Below, one piece after another: positions 8,056 to 17,053 of a stretch of DNA of 64,000 nucleotides. Numbering within the stretch: the stretch's first letter is position 1; each line of letters begins with the position of its first letter. The notes beneath the pieces were generated by a model that saw only the letters and a list, made by a program, of their open reading frames with translations, was not told where the DNA came from and searched no databases. This DNA comes from Terriglobus sp965276945 (lineage in GTDB: Bacteria; Acidobacteriota; Terriglobia; Terriglobales; Acidobacteriaceae): assembly GCA_965276945.1 (NCBI GenBank), contig OZ255704.1, forward strand, positions 682,001-746,000, written 5' to 3'. The translations under genes were made by a program, and so were the position numbers.

Positions 8056-8667
8056 ATGTTTTCAGATCGATACAGGAAGTGGATGGGTATGAACGGAGCA
8101 GAAGAGATGATGGATAGCCCCGCAACGGACGTGGAGGTGATTGGCGCGGTGCAGGGTGAAGAAGCCGTGCCGGCTGCAAGCACCGCCAACGTCGGCACCA
8201 TTTCGCACACGGACTATGACCAGGTCAAACGCGAGCGCGATCAGTTGATCGATCGCATGGCACGCATGCAGGCAGAGTTCGACAACGCGCGTAAGCGTGA
8301 GGCAAAGGAACGCGCCGACTTCCGCGACTATGCCGTGGGCAACGCGGCTGAAAGTTTCCTGACTGTTCTGGATAACTTTCAACTGGCTCTCAAGTCGCAG
8401 GGATCGCCCGCGCAGTTCCGCTCCGGCATCGAATTGATCGCGAAGCAATTGGACGAGGCGGTCCGCGCGCTGGGTGTGACGACGGTGGAAACCGTTGGCA
8501 TACAGTTCGATCCGCGGCTGCATGAGGCTCTTGGTTCCGTGGAAACAACCGAACACCCGGACGGTGCCGTCGTCGATGAGATTCGCCGCGGGTACCGCAT
8601 CAAGGAGCGCCTCCTGCGCCCGGCATTGGTGCGCGTGGCCAGCAATCACGCCACACATAACGCGTAA
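8056..8667 (+). CDS. grpE: Nucleotide exchange factor GrpE
   Basis: Co-chaperone that releases ADP from DnaK. A long N-terminal coiled coil (DYDQVKRERDQLIDRMARMQ and onward) is followed by the signature NFQLALKSQG and the C-terminal beta domain containing FDPRLHEALGSVET and the ending RLLRPALVRVA. The first 50 residues are acidic and poorly conserved, as usual. The start is uncertain: ATG 8056 follows GAGGGG, ATG 8083 and ATG 8089 both lie behind AGGAAG, and an in-frame codon at 7993 would overlap hrcA. Product about 203 residues from 8056. It follows hrcA directly and is presumably co-transcribed with it and dnaJ. Confidence 0.93.
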   Translation: MFSDRYRKWMGMNGAEEMMDSPATDVEVIGAVQGEEAVPAASTANVGTISHTDYDQVKRERDQLIDRMARMQAEFDNARKREAKERADFRDYAVGNAAESFLTVLDNFQLALKSQGSPAQFRSGIELIAKQLDEAVRALGVTTVETVGIQFDPRLHEALGSVETTEHPDGAVVDEIRRGYRIKERLLRPALVRVASNHATHNA

Positions 8668-8703
8668 ACGCGTCCCGCGCGGCAACAAATAAGGAGAAGA
8701 GCG

Positions 8704-9834
8704 TTGGCAGGAGCCACAGTGAAAGCTGACTACTACGAGGTATTGTCGGTCACCAGGACCGCGTCGGACGGGGAGATCAAAACCGCGTACCGCAGGCTGG
8801 CCATGCAGTACCACCCTGACCGCAACCCCGGCGACAGATCTGCCGAGGAGAGATTCAAGGAGTGCTCCGAGGCCTACGGCGTTCTGAGCGACGCCCAGAA
8901 GCGCGCCGCCTACGACCGCTACGGACATGCTGGCATGAATGGTTCCGGTGGGTTTCCTGGCGGCTTTGGCGGAGACGCGCAAGACCTGGGTGACATCTTT
9001 GGAGACATCTTCGGCGAGATGTTCAATACGGGCGGCGGTGGACGCAAGCAGTCTCGTGCGCAGCGTGGCCGCGACCTCCGCTACGACCTCTCGCTGGAGT
9101 TTGAAGAGGCGATTTTCGGCAAGGAGCAGGAAGTTAAAATCAAGCGATCCGAACCCTGCACCGACTGCAACGGAACCGGTTCGGCCAACGGCAAGCAGCC
9201 CGCAACATGTTCGCAGTGCCGTGGCGCAGGCCAGGTGCGTTTTCAGCAGGGCTTCTTTTCCATGGCGCGCACCTGTCCCAAGTGCGAGGGAGCGGGCGTC
9301 ATCGTCACCGATCCATGTCCCACCTGCAGGGGCGAGTCACGCGTCATGCGCGAACACACCATGCAGGTAAAGGTTCCCGCCGGCGTGGAGGACGGCACCC
9401 GCATCCGCTACCAGGGTGAAGGCGAAGCAGGCAAGCTGGGCGGCCCTTCTGGTGATCTGTACGTTGTGCTTGGCGTGAAGCCGCACAAATTCTTCCAGCG
9501 CGAGGGCGACGATCTGCACTGCACGGTCCCGGTATCTTTTCCGCAGGCAGCACTCGGCGACGAGCTTGAGATCGAAACGCTCGAAGGCCTCGCCGTCGTG
9601 AAGGTGCCCGAGGGCACGCAGTCTGGCAGAACCTTCCGCCTGAAGGGCAAAGGCGTGCCGCATCTGAACAGCCACGGTAAGGGAGACCTCATCGTGGAAG
9701 TGCGCGTGCAAACCCCCGGCAAGCTAACCAAGCAGCAGCGCGATCTGCTGCGCCAACTCGGTGACACCATGAAGACGGAAAACACGCCTCATGCGGCTGG
9801 CTTAGTCGATCGCATGAAGGAGATGTTCAACTAA
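8704..9834 (+). CDS. dnaJ: Chaperone DnaJ (type I)
   Basis: Hsp40 co-chaperone stimulating DnaK ATPase. The J domain covers residues 8-72 with the HPD tripeptide at 37-39. A Gly/Phe-rich linker follows at 78-115. Four zinc-finger repeats have CxxC pairs at 152-155, 169-172, 191-194 and 205-208; the last ends CRGES instead of CxGxG. The C-terminal substrate-binding domains follow. Start is TTG at 8704, supported by AAGGAG 8-9 bases upstream. Its stop overlaps that of rsmE on the other strand in the shared bases CTAA. No dnaK is found in the window. Confidence 0.95.
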   Translation: MAGATVKADYYEVLSVTRTASDGEIKTAYRRLAMQYHPDRNPGDRSAEERFKECSEAYGVLSDAQKRAAYDRYGHAGMNGSGGFPGGFGGDAQDLGDIFGDIFGEMFNTGGGGRKQSRAQRGRDLRYDLSLEFEEAIFGKEQEVKIKRSEPCTDCNGTGSANGKQPATCSQCRGAGQVRFQQGFFSMARTCPKCEGAGVIVTDPCPTCRGESRVMREHTMQVKVPAGVEDGTRIRYQGEGEAGKLGGPSGDLYVVLGVKPHKFFQREGDDLHCTVPVSFPQAALGDELEIETLEGLAVVKVPEGTQSGRTFRLKGKGVPHLNSHGKGDLIVEVRVQTPGKLTKQQRDLLRQLGDTMKTENTPHAAGLVDRMKEMFN

Positions 9835-10553
9835 CCTCGCAATGCTGCGGTCACGGCCAACGCCGCGATCGCCGCAGTCTCCGCGCGCAGGATGCGTGGC
9901 CCAAGCGTGACGTGCTGCCATCCGTGCTCGCGAAACATCTGCATCTCCTCCGCCGTCCATCCACCTTCCGGCCCAATGGCAAGCGCAATGGAAGCATCGT
10001 GTGGCGCAACTTCCAGCGCGGCACGCAGAGTGTTTTCTTCTTCCGTCTCCGCCAACAACAGCCGCACAGGTTCTTCCACGCTAGCCAGCACTTGCTTCAA
10101 AGCCGCAGGCTCGTCCACGGGAGGAACATCGCTGCGCCGCGACTGCTGCGACGCCTCCAGCACGATGCGCCGCCAGCGCTCCACACGCTTCGCCGCTGCC
10201 TGTGCCAGATGCTTTTCCGTGCGCCGCGCCAGCACCGGCGTGATGCGTGCCGCGCCAAGCTCCGTCGCCTTCTCGATGCCCCATTCCAAATGATCGAACT
10301 TGAACACGGCAAGCAGCAAACGCACAGGCAGCGCGGCTTCCGCTTCGTGCTCCTCGTGCAGCGCGAAGACGACCTCATTATCGCGTACCGCCCGCACCTC
10401 CGCGCGATGCAGAAATCCATCGGCCACCACGTCGAAGATTTGACCCGGCTGCGCGCGCAACACACGCGCAAGATGCGCGGCTTGATCACCGGTGAGCGAT
10501 GCCGTTGTGCGTTCCGCGTTCCATGTATCGGCAATCCACCGGCGGCGTGTCAT
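9831..10553 (-). CDS. rsmE: 16S rRNA m3U1498 methyltransferase RsmE
   Basis: SPOUT-family enzyme that methylates N3 of U1498 in 16S rRNA using S-adenosylmethionine. The PUA-like N-terminal domain begins MTRRRWIADTW. The knotted SPOUT domain carries AIGPEGGWTAEEMQMF and LGPRILRAETAAIAA, both diagnostic. The product is 240 residues, the usual size. Starts at 10553 or 10559 fit the family; an in-frame GTG at 10658 would add 35 residues that include a perfect hairpin and is unlikely. A good promoter lies at 10724-10752, leaving a leader of about 160 bases. Confidence 0.92.
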   Translation of the reverse strand: MTRRRWIADTWNAERTTASLTGDQAAHLARVLRAQPGQIFDVVADGFLHRAEVRAVRDNEVVFALHEEHEAEAALPVRLLLAVFKFDHLEWGIEKATELGAARITPVLARRTEKHLAQAAAKRVERWRRIVLEASQQSRRSDVPPVDEPAALKQVLASVEEPVRLLLAETEEENTLRAALEVAPHDASIALAIGPEGGWTAEEMQMFREHGWQHVTLGPRILRAETAAIAALAVTAALRG

Positions 10554-10592
10554 CAGCATCAAGTGTATCGAGCGCTTCAGCTGCACACGCAA

Positions 10593-10620
10593 CACGGGGA
10601 GCGCATCTGCGCTCCCCGTG
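10593..10620. repeat. Perfect 13-bp hairpin in rsmE leader
   Basis: CACGGGGAGCGCA and its exact reverse complement are separated by only two bases (TC), giving a very stable stem of 13 GC-rich pairs. It lies 40 bases upstream of the rsmE start and inside the predicted transcript. No T-run follows on either strand, so it is not a standard terminator. A palindromic repeat element or a leader structure influencing translation are both possible. Confidence 0.6.
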
Positions 10621-10723
10621 TGATTTGCTTGCCCCATGTGCGTTGCGGCCTTTGCCACCGCTTCGCGTCTGTGCCGTCTACTCTCCCTGAGCAGGACTGC
10701 AACGCTTCATCAGCGCTACCGAA

Positions 10724-10752
10724 TGTATAGAAGTGTGCGATGTCACTGTCAA
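10724..10752 (-). promoter_or_regulatory. Sigma-70-like promoter for rsmE
   Basis: On the minus strand TTGACA (10747-10752) and TATACA (10724-10729) are separated by exactly 17 bases. This is the best promoter match noticed in the window. Its only plausible target is rsmE. The rest of the gap from 10554 to 10839 holds the hairpin at 10593-10620 and no credible gene. Confidence 0.7.
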
Positions 10753-10839
10753 GATAAAAGTGTGGAGATCGCGTCCATAACAATGAACTTTTTACTGCAT
10801 GAGAGCGCATGTGCGCGAACACATCATCTGCACACGTCT

Positions 10840-12270
10840 TCAGCATTCAATGATGTTCAATGCGAGTCCCGCAAGCGACGTCTCCTTGTAGCGCGACTGC
10901 ATATCAAGTCCGGTCTGATACATCGTTTGGATCACCTGATCCAGCGACACCTTATGCGCGTCGGGTTCGTTCATCGCCATGCGCGCGGCATTTACCGCTT
11001 TCACCGCTCCCATCGCGTTGCGCTCGATGCATGGGATCTGCACCAGACCACCGATGGGATCGCACGTCATGCCCAAATTATGTTCCATGCCAATCTCAGC
11101 CGCGTGTTCCACCTGAGCATTGCTACCGCCCAGCGCTGCGACCAGACCCCCAGCGGCCATGCTGCACGCCACGCCCACTTCACCTTGGCAGCCAACCTCC
11201 GCGCCGGAGATCGATGCATTCTCCTTGTACAAAATGCCAATGGCAGCAGCCGTCAGAAAGAAGCGAATAAGGCCATCATCATCGGCATCCGGTGTCAGGT
11301 CGCGATAGTACCGCGCCACCGAGGGGATCACACCCGCTGCACCGTTTGTCGGCGCAGTCACTACGCGTCCGCCCGCGGCATTCTCTTCATTCACCGCAAT
11401 CGCAAAAACAGTGAGCCAATCCAGCGGTGCCAGCGGATCGCCTGATCCTCTCGCACGTAGACGCTGCGTCAGCCGTGGTGCGCGACGCCGCACGTTCAGA
11501 CCACCGGGCAGGATACCTTCCTTCACCATGCCGCGCTCCATGCAGTCGCGCATCACGGTCCATAGCGCCAACACACCGCGCTTGATGTCTTCACTACCGC
11601 CACCGCTGCGAGCGCCTGGCGGTCGTGGAATTGCATCATCAGCAATCAGCGCCAGATCATTCGCAAGCACAACATCCGCGATGGTCAGACCACGTTCATC
11701 CGCAATCGCCAGCAAATCCTTCGCACTCCTAAAAGCGTAGGGAACAGAACGAGGCGACTTCGGCAGCGCCGGACCTCCCGGCGCAAAGTGCTCCGCCGTG
11801 ACGATGAACCCGCCGCCAATGGAAAAGAATGTCTCGACTGCGATGGTCTTTCCATCCGGTGCAAACGCCGTAAAGCGTAAGCCATTCGGATGTGTTGCGA
11901 CGTGTGGATCGGGATACATCTGGCTCTTGTGAAAGAGCAGATCCCCGGCGCTTTGGAAGCGAATGGAGTGAGAGCCGCCTAGCAGCAACACACCCTCACG
12001 CGCCGTGCGGACGACTGCGCTGAACCGCTCCTCAGAGACAGTGTCGGGTGCCTCACCGGCCAAGCCAGCCAGCACCGCTCCGTCTGTACCATGGCCCATG
12101 CCGGTCAGCGCAAGCGATCCGTAGAGATCGATTTGCACGCGATGCACCCGCGTCAGAACGCAGGATCGCTGCAAGCCAAGCACGAAGGCCCCCGCCGCGC
12201 GCATCGGCCCGACAGTATGCGAACTGGACGGGCCGATCCCGATCTTAAAAAGTTCGAACAGACTGGTCAC
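10840..12270 (-). CDS. sdaA: L-serine ammonia-lyase, single-chain iron-sulphur type
   Basis: Converts L-serine to pyruvate and ammonia. The N-terminal beta domain opens with SLFELFKIGIGPSSSHTVGP, the hallmark of the family. The C-terminal alpha domain contains GCQGEVGVACSMAAGG and GMTCDPIGGLVQIPCIERNA; their cysteines are expected to hold the 4Fe-4S cluster. About 476 residues, near the length of E. coli SdaA. The start is taken as GTG 12270 because the conserved motif begins immediately after it and AGGG lies just upstream; a longer frame to 12369 would overlap comM, which starts at 12359 on the other strand. Confidence 0.93.
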   Translation of the reverse strand: MTSLFELFKIGIGPSSSHTVGPMRAAGAFVLGLQRSCVLTRVHRVQIDLYGSLALTGMGHGTDGAVLAGLAGEAPDTVSEERFSAVVRTAREGVLLLGGSHSIRFQSAGDLLFHKSQMYPDPHVATHPNGLRFTAFAPDGKTIAVETFFSIGGGFIVTAEHFAPGGPALPKSPRSVPYAFRSAKDLLAIADERGLTIADVVLANDLALIADDAIPRPPGARSGGGSEDIKRGVLALWTVMRDCMERGMVKEGILPGGLNVRRRAPRLTQRLRARGSGDPLAPLDWLTVFAIAVNEENAAGGRVVTAPTNGAAGVIPSVARYYRDLTPDADDDGLIRFFLTAAAIGILYKENASISGAEVGCQGEVGVACSMAAGGLVAALGGSNAQVEHAAEIGMEHNLGMTCDPIGGLVQIPCIERNAMGAVKAVNAARMAMNEPDAHKVSLDQVIQTMYQTGLDMQSRYKETSLAGLALNIIEC

Positions 12271-12358
12271 AAGACACCCTACGATATGCGCGAAACATGT
12301 GCGATACGCTACATACGTTCTTATACAGCGTAGACTTCCAACAAAGGTCCCCCAACCG

Positions 12359-13948
12359 ATGCTGTTCAAAGCGCGAAGCGCTGCCGTTTATGGAATTGAT
12401 GCGCACCTGATCGATGTCGAAGTCGACTTCTCCGGCGTTCCCAACGCGACGGATGCAACCTTCAGCACGGTGGGTCTGCCCGATGCCGCCGTGCGCGAGA
12501 GCCGCGACCGCGTCCGAGCCGCCATCAAGAATTCCGGCTTCGACTTGCCGCCGACGCGTATCGTCATCAATCTCGCGCCTGCCGACCTCAAGAAGGAAGG
12601 CTCCGGCTTCGACCTGCCCATCGCCATCAGCATCCTTGGCGCGTACGGTGCGCTGCACACGAAGGAGTTGGCAAACTTCCTCCTGGTGGGCGAACTCGGC
12701 CTGGACGGCACCCTGCGCGCCGTCCCAGGCGTTCTGCCCATGGCGGTGATGGCGCGTGAGAAGGGCATCCGCAACGTGGTCTTGCCAGCGGCTAACGCGC
12801 GCGAAGCCGCCGTGGTGGACGGCGTGGACGTCTACCCCGTGCACACCCTGGCAGAGGTGCGCGACCTTCTGAACGCCTTTGCCTTCGACGGATCACACGT
12901 GCAGCCGCTCCGCGTCCGCGCCGATGAAGTGCTGAGCGAGCTCCAGCACTTCCCGCATGACTTCAAGGACGTGCGCGGCCAGCACACCGCCAAACGCGCC
13001 ATGGAGGTTGCCGCCGCGGGCGGACACAACCTCCTGATGATCGGTCCGCCGGGCAGCGGCAAAACCATGCTGGCCAAGCGGTTGCCATCCATCCTGTCAC
13101 CGTTGCGTTTCGAAGAGGCACTGGAGACGACCAAGATCCACTCCGTCGCGGGCGTGCTCGACCCAAGCGAAGGCCTGGTCGCGCAGCGGCCCTTCCGTGC
13201 GCCACACCACACCATCAGCGACGCCGGCCTGATTGGCGGCGGCATGATCCCGCGTCCTGGCGAAGTCTCCCTTGCGCACAACGGTCTGCTCTTCCTCGAC
13301 GAACTGCCGGAGTTCCCGCGCAACGTCCTGGAGGTGCTGCGCCAGCCGCTCGAGGATGGCACCGTGACCATCTCCCGCGCGTCGATGACCCTCAGCTTTC
13401 CCGCGCGCTTTATGCTGCTGGCCGCCATGAACCCGTGCCCCTGCGGTTACTTCAACGACAAATCTCGCGAGTGCATGTGCACGCCGCCGATGATCCAGCG
13501 TTACGTCAGCAAAGTCAGTGGCCCGCTGCTCGACCGCATCGACATCCACATCGAAGTCCCAGCCGTGCAGTACAAGGAACTGCGGCAGGGAACGGAAGGG
13601 GAGAGTTCCGCATCCATCCGCGACCGTGTGCTTGCCGCGCGTGAGCGCCAGCAGGCTCGCTTCAGCCAGGCTGCCGACGCAATCGCCACCACGCGCAAGC
13701 AGAAGCCCATCTTTGCGAACGCGCAAATGTCATCGCAGCAAATCCGCGTCTTCTGTGAACTATCATCGGACGCGGAGCGCCTTCTCGAGCGCGCCATGCA
13801 GCAGCAGGGGCTCAGCGCCCGCGCTCACGACCGCATCCTCAAAGTCTCACGCACCATCGCGGACCTGGAAGGCGCGCAAGACATCGCCGTCAAACACATT
13901 GCGGAAGCCATCCAGTACCGCACCCTGGACCGCAGCTACTGGGCATGA
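12359..13948 (+). CDS. comM: YifB/ComM-family AAA+ ATPase
   Basis: Magnesium-chelatase-superfamily ATPase; in naturally competent bacteria ComM acts as a helicase extending branch migration during DNA uptake. The N-terminal Lon-like domain carries GLPDAAVRESRDRVRAA and the GSGFDLPIA motif. Walker A is GPPGSGKTM and Walker B is LLFLDELPEF. A C-terminal chelatase domain has the cysteine cluster PCPCGYFND...ECMC. The product has 529 residues from ATG 12359, with AAAGG upstream. It diverges from sdaA and is followed after 48 bases by ruvB, another branch-migration ATPase, which is a suggestive pairing. Confidence 0.93.
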   Translation: MLFKARSAAVYGIDAHLIDVEVDFSGVPNATDATFSTVGLPDAAVRESRDRVRAAIKNSGFDLPPTRIVINLAPADLKKEGSGFDLPIAISILGAYGALHTKELANFLLVGELGLDGTLRAVPGVLPMAVMAREKGIRNVVLPAANAREAAVVDGVDVYPVHTLAEVRDLLNAFAFDGSHVQPLRVRADEVLSELQHFPHDFKDVRGQHTAKRAMEVAAAGGHNLLMIGPPGSGKTMLAKRLPSILSPLRFEEALETTKIHSVAGVLDPSEGLVAQRPFRAPHHTISDAGLIGGGMIPRPGEVSLAHNGLLFLDELPEFPRNVLEVLRQPLEDGTVTISRASMTLSFPARFMLLAAMNPCPCGYFNDKSRECMCTPPMIQRYVSKVSGPLLDRIDIHIEVPAVQYKELRQGTEGESSASIRDRVLAARERQQARFSQAADAIATTRKQKPIFANAQMSSQQIRVFCELSSDAERLLERAMQQQGLSARAHDRILKVSRTIADLEGAQDIAVKHIAEAIQYRTLDRSYWA

Positions 13949-13996
13949 TGCAGCGTCCGTTGCCTGATAAGTGCCTTCGCCGTACCATCGCCTGAG

Positions 13997-15094
13997 ATGG
14001 ATTTCCAGAACAAGAAGCGCTTTGACCTGAGCCGCACGCCCAAGAGCGCCGATGCCGAGCGGCTGGTCAGCGCCAGCAGCGCGGGCGAAGATGCCGCGTT
14101 CGAACTGAAGCTGCGGCCCACCCGCCTCGGCGAGTTCATCGGCCAGGCCAAGGCAAAGGAGCAACTCGCCATCGCTCTTGAAGCCGCGAAGAGCCGCGGC
14201 GAGGCACTCGATCACGTGCTGCTCTCCGGTCCACCCGGGCTGGGTAAGACGACGCTGGCGACTATCATCGCGAATGAACTGGACGTCGGATTTCAGCAGA
14301 CCAGCGGCCCCGCTCTGCAAATCCAAGGCGACCTAACCGCCATCCTGACGAATCTGCGCGAAAAGCAGGTGCTCTTCCTCGATGAAATTCACCGCTTGCA
14401 ACCGGTGCTGGAAGAGAAGCTTTATACCGCGCTGGAAGATTACAAGCTCGACATCATCATCGGCCAGGGACCGGCGGCGCGCACGCATGTCATGGAAATT
14501 CGACCGTTCACGTTCGTCGCTGCAACCACGCGACCCGGCCTGCTCTCGTCCCCGCTGCGGTCGCGCTTCGGCATCCTCCTCCGGCTCGAGTTCTACACCG
14601 ATGACGATCTTCGCTACATCGTGGAGCGCTCCGCCGAGGTGATTGGTGTCAGCATCGACGCAGACGGCGCGGCCGAGATCGCCATGCGCTCGCGGGGAAC
14701 ACCACGCATTGCCAACCGCCTTCTGCGCCGTGTGCGCGACTACGCCCAGGTACGCGCGGCTGGCATCATCGATCGCGCCACCGCCATCGCCGCGCTCCAG
14801 ATGCTGGAGGTGGATGCTCATGGCTTCGACGAACTCGACCGCCGCCTCCTCCGCACCATCATCGACAAGTACGATGGCGGCCCCGTCGGCCTGAACACGC
14901 TGGCCGCCGCCCTGGCCGAAGAAGAGGATGCGCTTGAAGAGGTCTACGAGCCGTTCCTGATGCAGATCGGTTTTCTGGATCGTACGCCCCGGGGCCGCGT
15001 CGCAACCCGCCGTGCATACGAGCACTTCGGCCTGGCCGTGCCGGTCAGGGCAGGGCTGTATGATCGCCCAACGCTTTTTGACGAGAGCCGCTGA
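13997..15094 (+). CDS. ruvB: Holliday junction helicase subunit RuvB
   Basis: AAA+ motor that drives branch migration with RuvA. Diagnostic stretches are LRPTRLGEFIGQ, the Walker A GPPGLGKTTLA, LFLDEIHRL (Walker B), the sensor-type AATTRPGLLSSPLRSRFG and the C-terminal winged helix containing GFLDRTPRGR. The product has 365 residues, slightly longer than usual because of an N-terminal extension of about 20 residues. Neither ruvA nor ruvC is adjacent. The gap after comM is short, so the two are probably co-transcribed. Confidence 0.96.
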   Translation: MDFQNKKRFDLSRTPKSADAERLVSASSAGEDAAFELKLRPTRLGEFIGQAKAKEQLAIALEAAKSRGEALDHVLLSGPPGLGKTTLATIIANELDVGFQQTSGPALQIQGDLTAILTNLREKQVLFLDEIHRLQPVLEEKLYTALEDYKLDIIIGQGPAARTHVMEIRPFTFVAATTRPGLLSSPLRSRFGILLRLEFYTDDDLRYIVERSAEVIGVSIDADGAAEIAMRSRGTPRIANRLLRRVRDYAQVRAAGIIDRATAIAALQMLEVDAHGFDELDRRLLRTIIDKYDGGPVGLNTLAAALAEEEDALEEVYEPFLMQIGFLDRTPRGRVATRRAYEHFGLAVPVRAGLYDRPTLFDESR

Positions 15095-15212
15095 CGCAAA
15101 CTGACCGGCGTATTTTGCACTTTCACACACGCGCCACTTGCTGAAAGCCATGTACCGGTAGTACAACCTCCCTACAGCACCCCCACTCCAGTTCCACTTT
15201 TTATGAGGTCAC

Positions 15213-17006
15213 ATGCGCACGTTTCGCAGGACACTTCCCCTTGCTGCCACCTTGGTAGCAGCCGCCTTGAACGCACCCACGAACGCATCTGCCGCCGAAC
15301 AGGCCGTCCTGAAGGCTCGCGTTGCCGCAGGGCAGCAGGTCGGATTCGACGTTTACCTCCCCGTGCAACACAAAGATCAATTGGAAAAGCTGCTCTCCGA
15401 TCTGCACAATGACCGGTCGCCGCTGTATCACAAATGGCTCACGCCAGCGCAGTTCCATGCGCGCTTCGGTGCCTCCCAGAGCAGCGTCGACTCCATCACG
15501 CAGCAGATGCAAGCCAGCAACCTGACCGCAGTGCAGGTCTCTCCGCAGCATATCCATGTAACTGGTACTTCCGCCGATGTCGAGCGTGCCTTGACCACAC
15601 GGCTGCACACCGGTGTTTTTCCCAGTGGCAGGCAGAAAGTGGTGGCCGCCACTCCGGTCGTCGCACCGCAAACGATCAGCAACGCTGGTGCCATCATTAC
15701 GGGGCTTTCGGGCAAAGTCCGTATGCGGACGGATAGCCATCTGGCATCCACCGATAATCGATACGCCACTAAAGGGCCGTACTGGTTTGACGACCTGAAG
15801 CAGGCCTATGGCTGGCCCGCGTATCAGGCGTACAGCGGAACAGGCACCACAATCGGCATTCTGATCAGCAGCAGCATCAACCCTGCAGATATGACAAAGT
15901 ACTTTGGCCACGAAAAATTGGCCGTACCGAACATCTCAGAGGTGACGGTCGAGGGTGGAGCGCCGTTCGATCCCAGCAGCGATGGCTCGTTTGAAGCCAA
16001 TCTGGATGTGCAGCAGAGCGGAGGCATGGCTCCGAACGCGAACATCGTCGTGTACAACATTCCAGACCTCAGCGATGACTCGATCATGGCTGGGTTGGCA
16101 CAGATCGTGGATGACAACCGGGCTGATGTTGTAAGCATGTCCTTCGGACTTGGCGAAGTCTTCTATACCCCTGACTACAACGGCGGCGATGACTTCACGT
16201 ATTTGTTGCTTCAGGAGAACGACCTAATGGCGCAGGGCACGGCGCAGGGCATTACATTTGTTGCCGCGTCCGGCGATTCAGGCGCGCTCAGTGCACCACC
16301 GTTCGCCTGCTTTGTCACGACGGGTCCATGCGGAACGTACCAGCCTTCTGTATCGTTCCCAGCATCCAGCCCGTATGTCGTTGGCGTGGGTGGCACCAAT
16401 CTGAAGACGACCTACACTGCCGGAAATCTCAACTCTGCGTACATCAGCGAGGAGGCGTATGCCGATCCACTGACGTCGGACATCTTCTTTGGAACGGCGG
16501 CTACCGGTGCCTATTGGGGTTCGGGAGGCGGGAACAGCATCATTTTTCAAAAGCCGCTATACCAATATCTTGTCAAAACCGGCAGTAACAGTGTCCGTAC
16601 CGTGCCGGATGTGTCGCTGCACATGGGTGGTTGTCCGCAAGGTACCGCAAACTGTAATCCGGATGACAGTGGTGATCTGGAGTACTTCGGAGGTCATCTG
16701 TACGGGGTCATCGGCACCAGCGCGTCAGCACCGGACTTTGCCGGTTTGACCGCACTGAATGTGCAGCGCTTTGGAACACGCATGGGAAACGAGAACTACT
16801 ACATCTATGCGCTCGCCGCCGCACAAAACTTCGGCTTCCCACTCCATGTCTTTCACCAGGGAACCCCTGGCTACAACGGCCTGTATTCCACCACGCCGTC
16901 CGGCTATAACCGCGTCCTGGGCAACGGCACGGTGATCGGACGCAACTTCCTGCTGGCACCGCTCGTTCCCCCCGCAGGTACGCCACAGACACCAAGCAAC
17001 CCGTAG
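15213..17006 (+). CDS. Secreted S53 (pro-kumamolisin/sedolisin) acid protease
   Basis: Exported serine-carboxyl endopeptidase active at acidic pH in characterised relatives. A signal peptide covers residues 1 to about 28 (cleavage near ASA). The activation propeptide (about 30-165) contains the typical SPLYHKWLTPAQFHARF. In the catalytic domain the Glu and Asp of FEANLD are E261 and D265, the oxyanion Asp is in SGDSGA (D355), and the nucleophile is S503 in GTSASAPDFAG. A GAGG site precedes ATG 15213. It stands alone, closed by a strong hairpin at 17016-17050. Such proteases are common in acid-tolerant soil acidobacteria. Confidence 0.93.
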   Translation: MRTFRRTLPLAATLVAAALNAPTNASAAEQAVLKARVAAGQQVGFDVYLPVQHKDQLEKLLSDLHNDRSPLYHKWLTPAQFHARFGASQSSVDSITQQMQASNLTAVQVSPQHIHVTGTSADVERALTTRLHTGVFPSGRQKVVAATPVVAPQTISNAGAIITGLSGKVRMRTDSHLASTDNRYATKGPYWFDDLKQAYGWPAYQAYSGTGTTIGILISSSINPADMTKYFGHEKLAVPNISEVTVEGGAPFDPSSDGSFEANLDVQQSGGMAPNANIVVYNIPDLSDDSIMAGLAQIVDDNRADVVSMSFGLGEVFYTPDYNGGDDFTYLLLQENDLMAQGTAQGITFVAASGDSGALSAPPFACFVTTGPCGTYQPSVSFPASSPYVVGVGGTNLKTTYTAGNLNSAYISEEAYADPLTSDIFFGTAATGAYWGSGGGNSIIFQKPLYQYLVKTGSNSVRTVPDVSLHMGGCPQGTANCNPDDSGDLEYFGGHLYGVIGTSASAPDFAGLTALNVQRFGTRMGNENYYIYALAAAQNFGFPLHVFHQGTPGYNGLYSTTPSGYNRVLGNGTVIGRNFLLAPLVPPAGTPQTPSNP

Positions 17007-17015
17007 TTAGTCCAT

Positions 17016-17050
17016 CGGCGCATGGAGAAAGTTACCCTCTCCATGCGCCG
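17016..17050. terminator. Hairpin between convergent genes
   Basis: CGGCGCATGGAGA (17016-17028) pairs perfectly with TCTCCATGCGCCG (17038-17050) around a 9-base loop. It fills the 47-base gap between the stops of the S53 protease (plus) and the exported protein at 17054 (minus), so it probably serves both as a bidirectional terminator. There is no clear T-run on either side. Confidence 0.65.
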
Positions 17051-17053
17051 GTG

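Noticed and set aside
10636..11445. Plus-strand open frame of 269 codons
   Set aside because: Antisense to sdaA; His/Arg/Cys-rich and motif-free.
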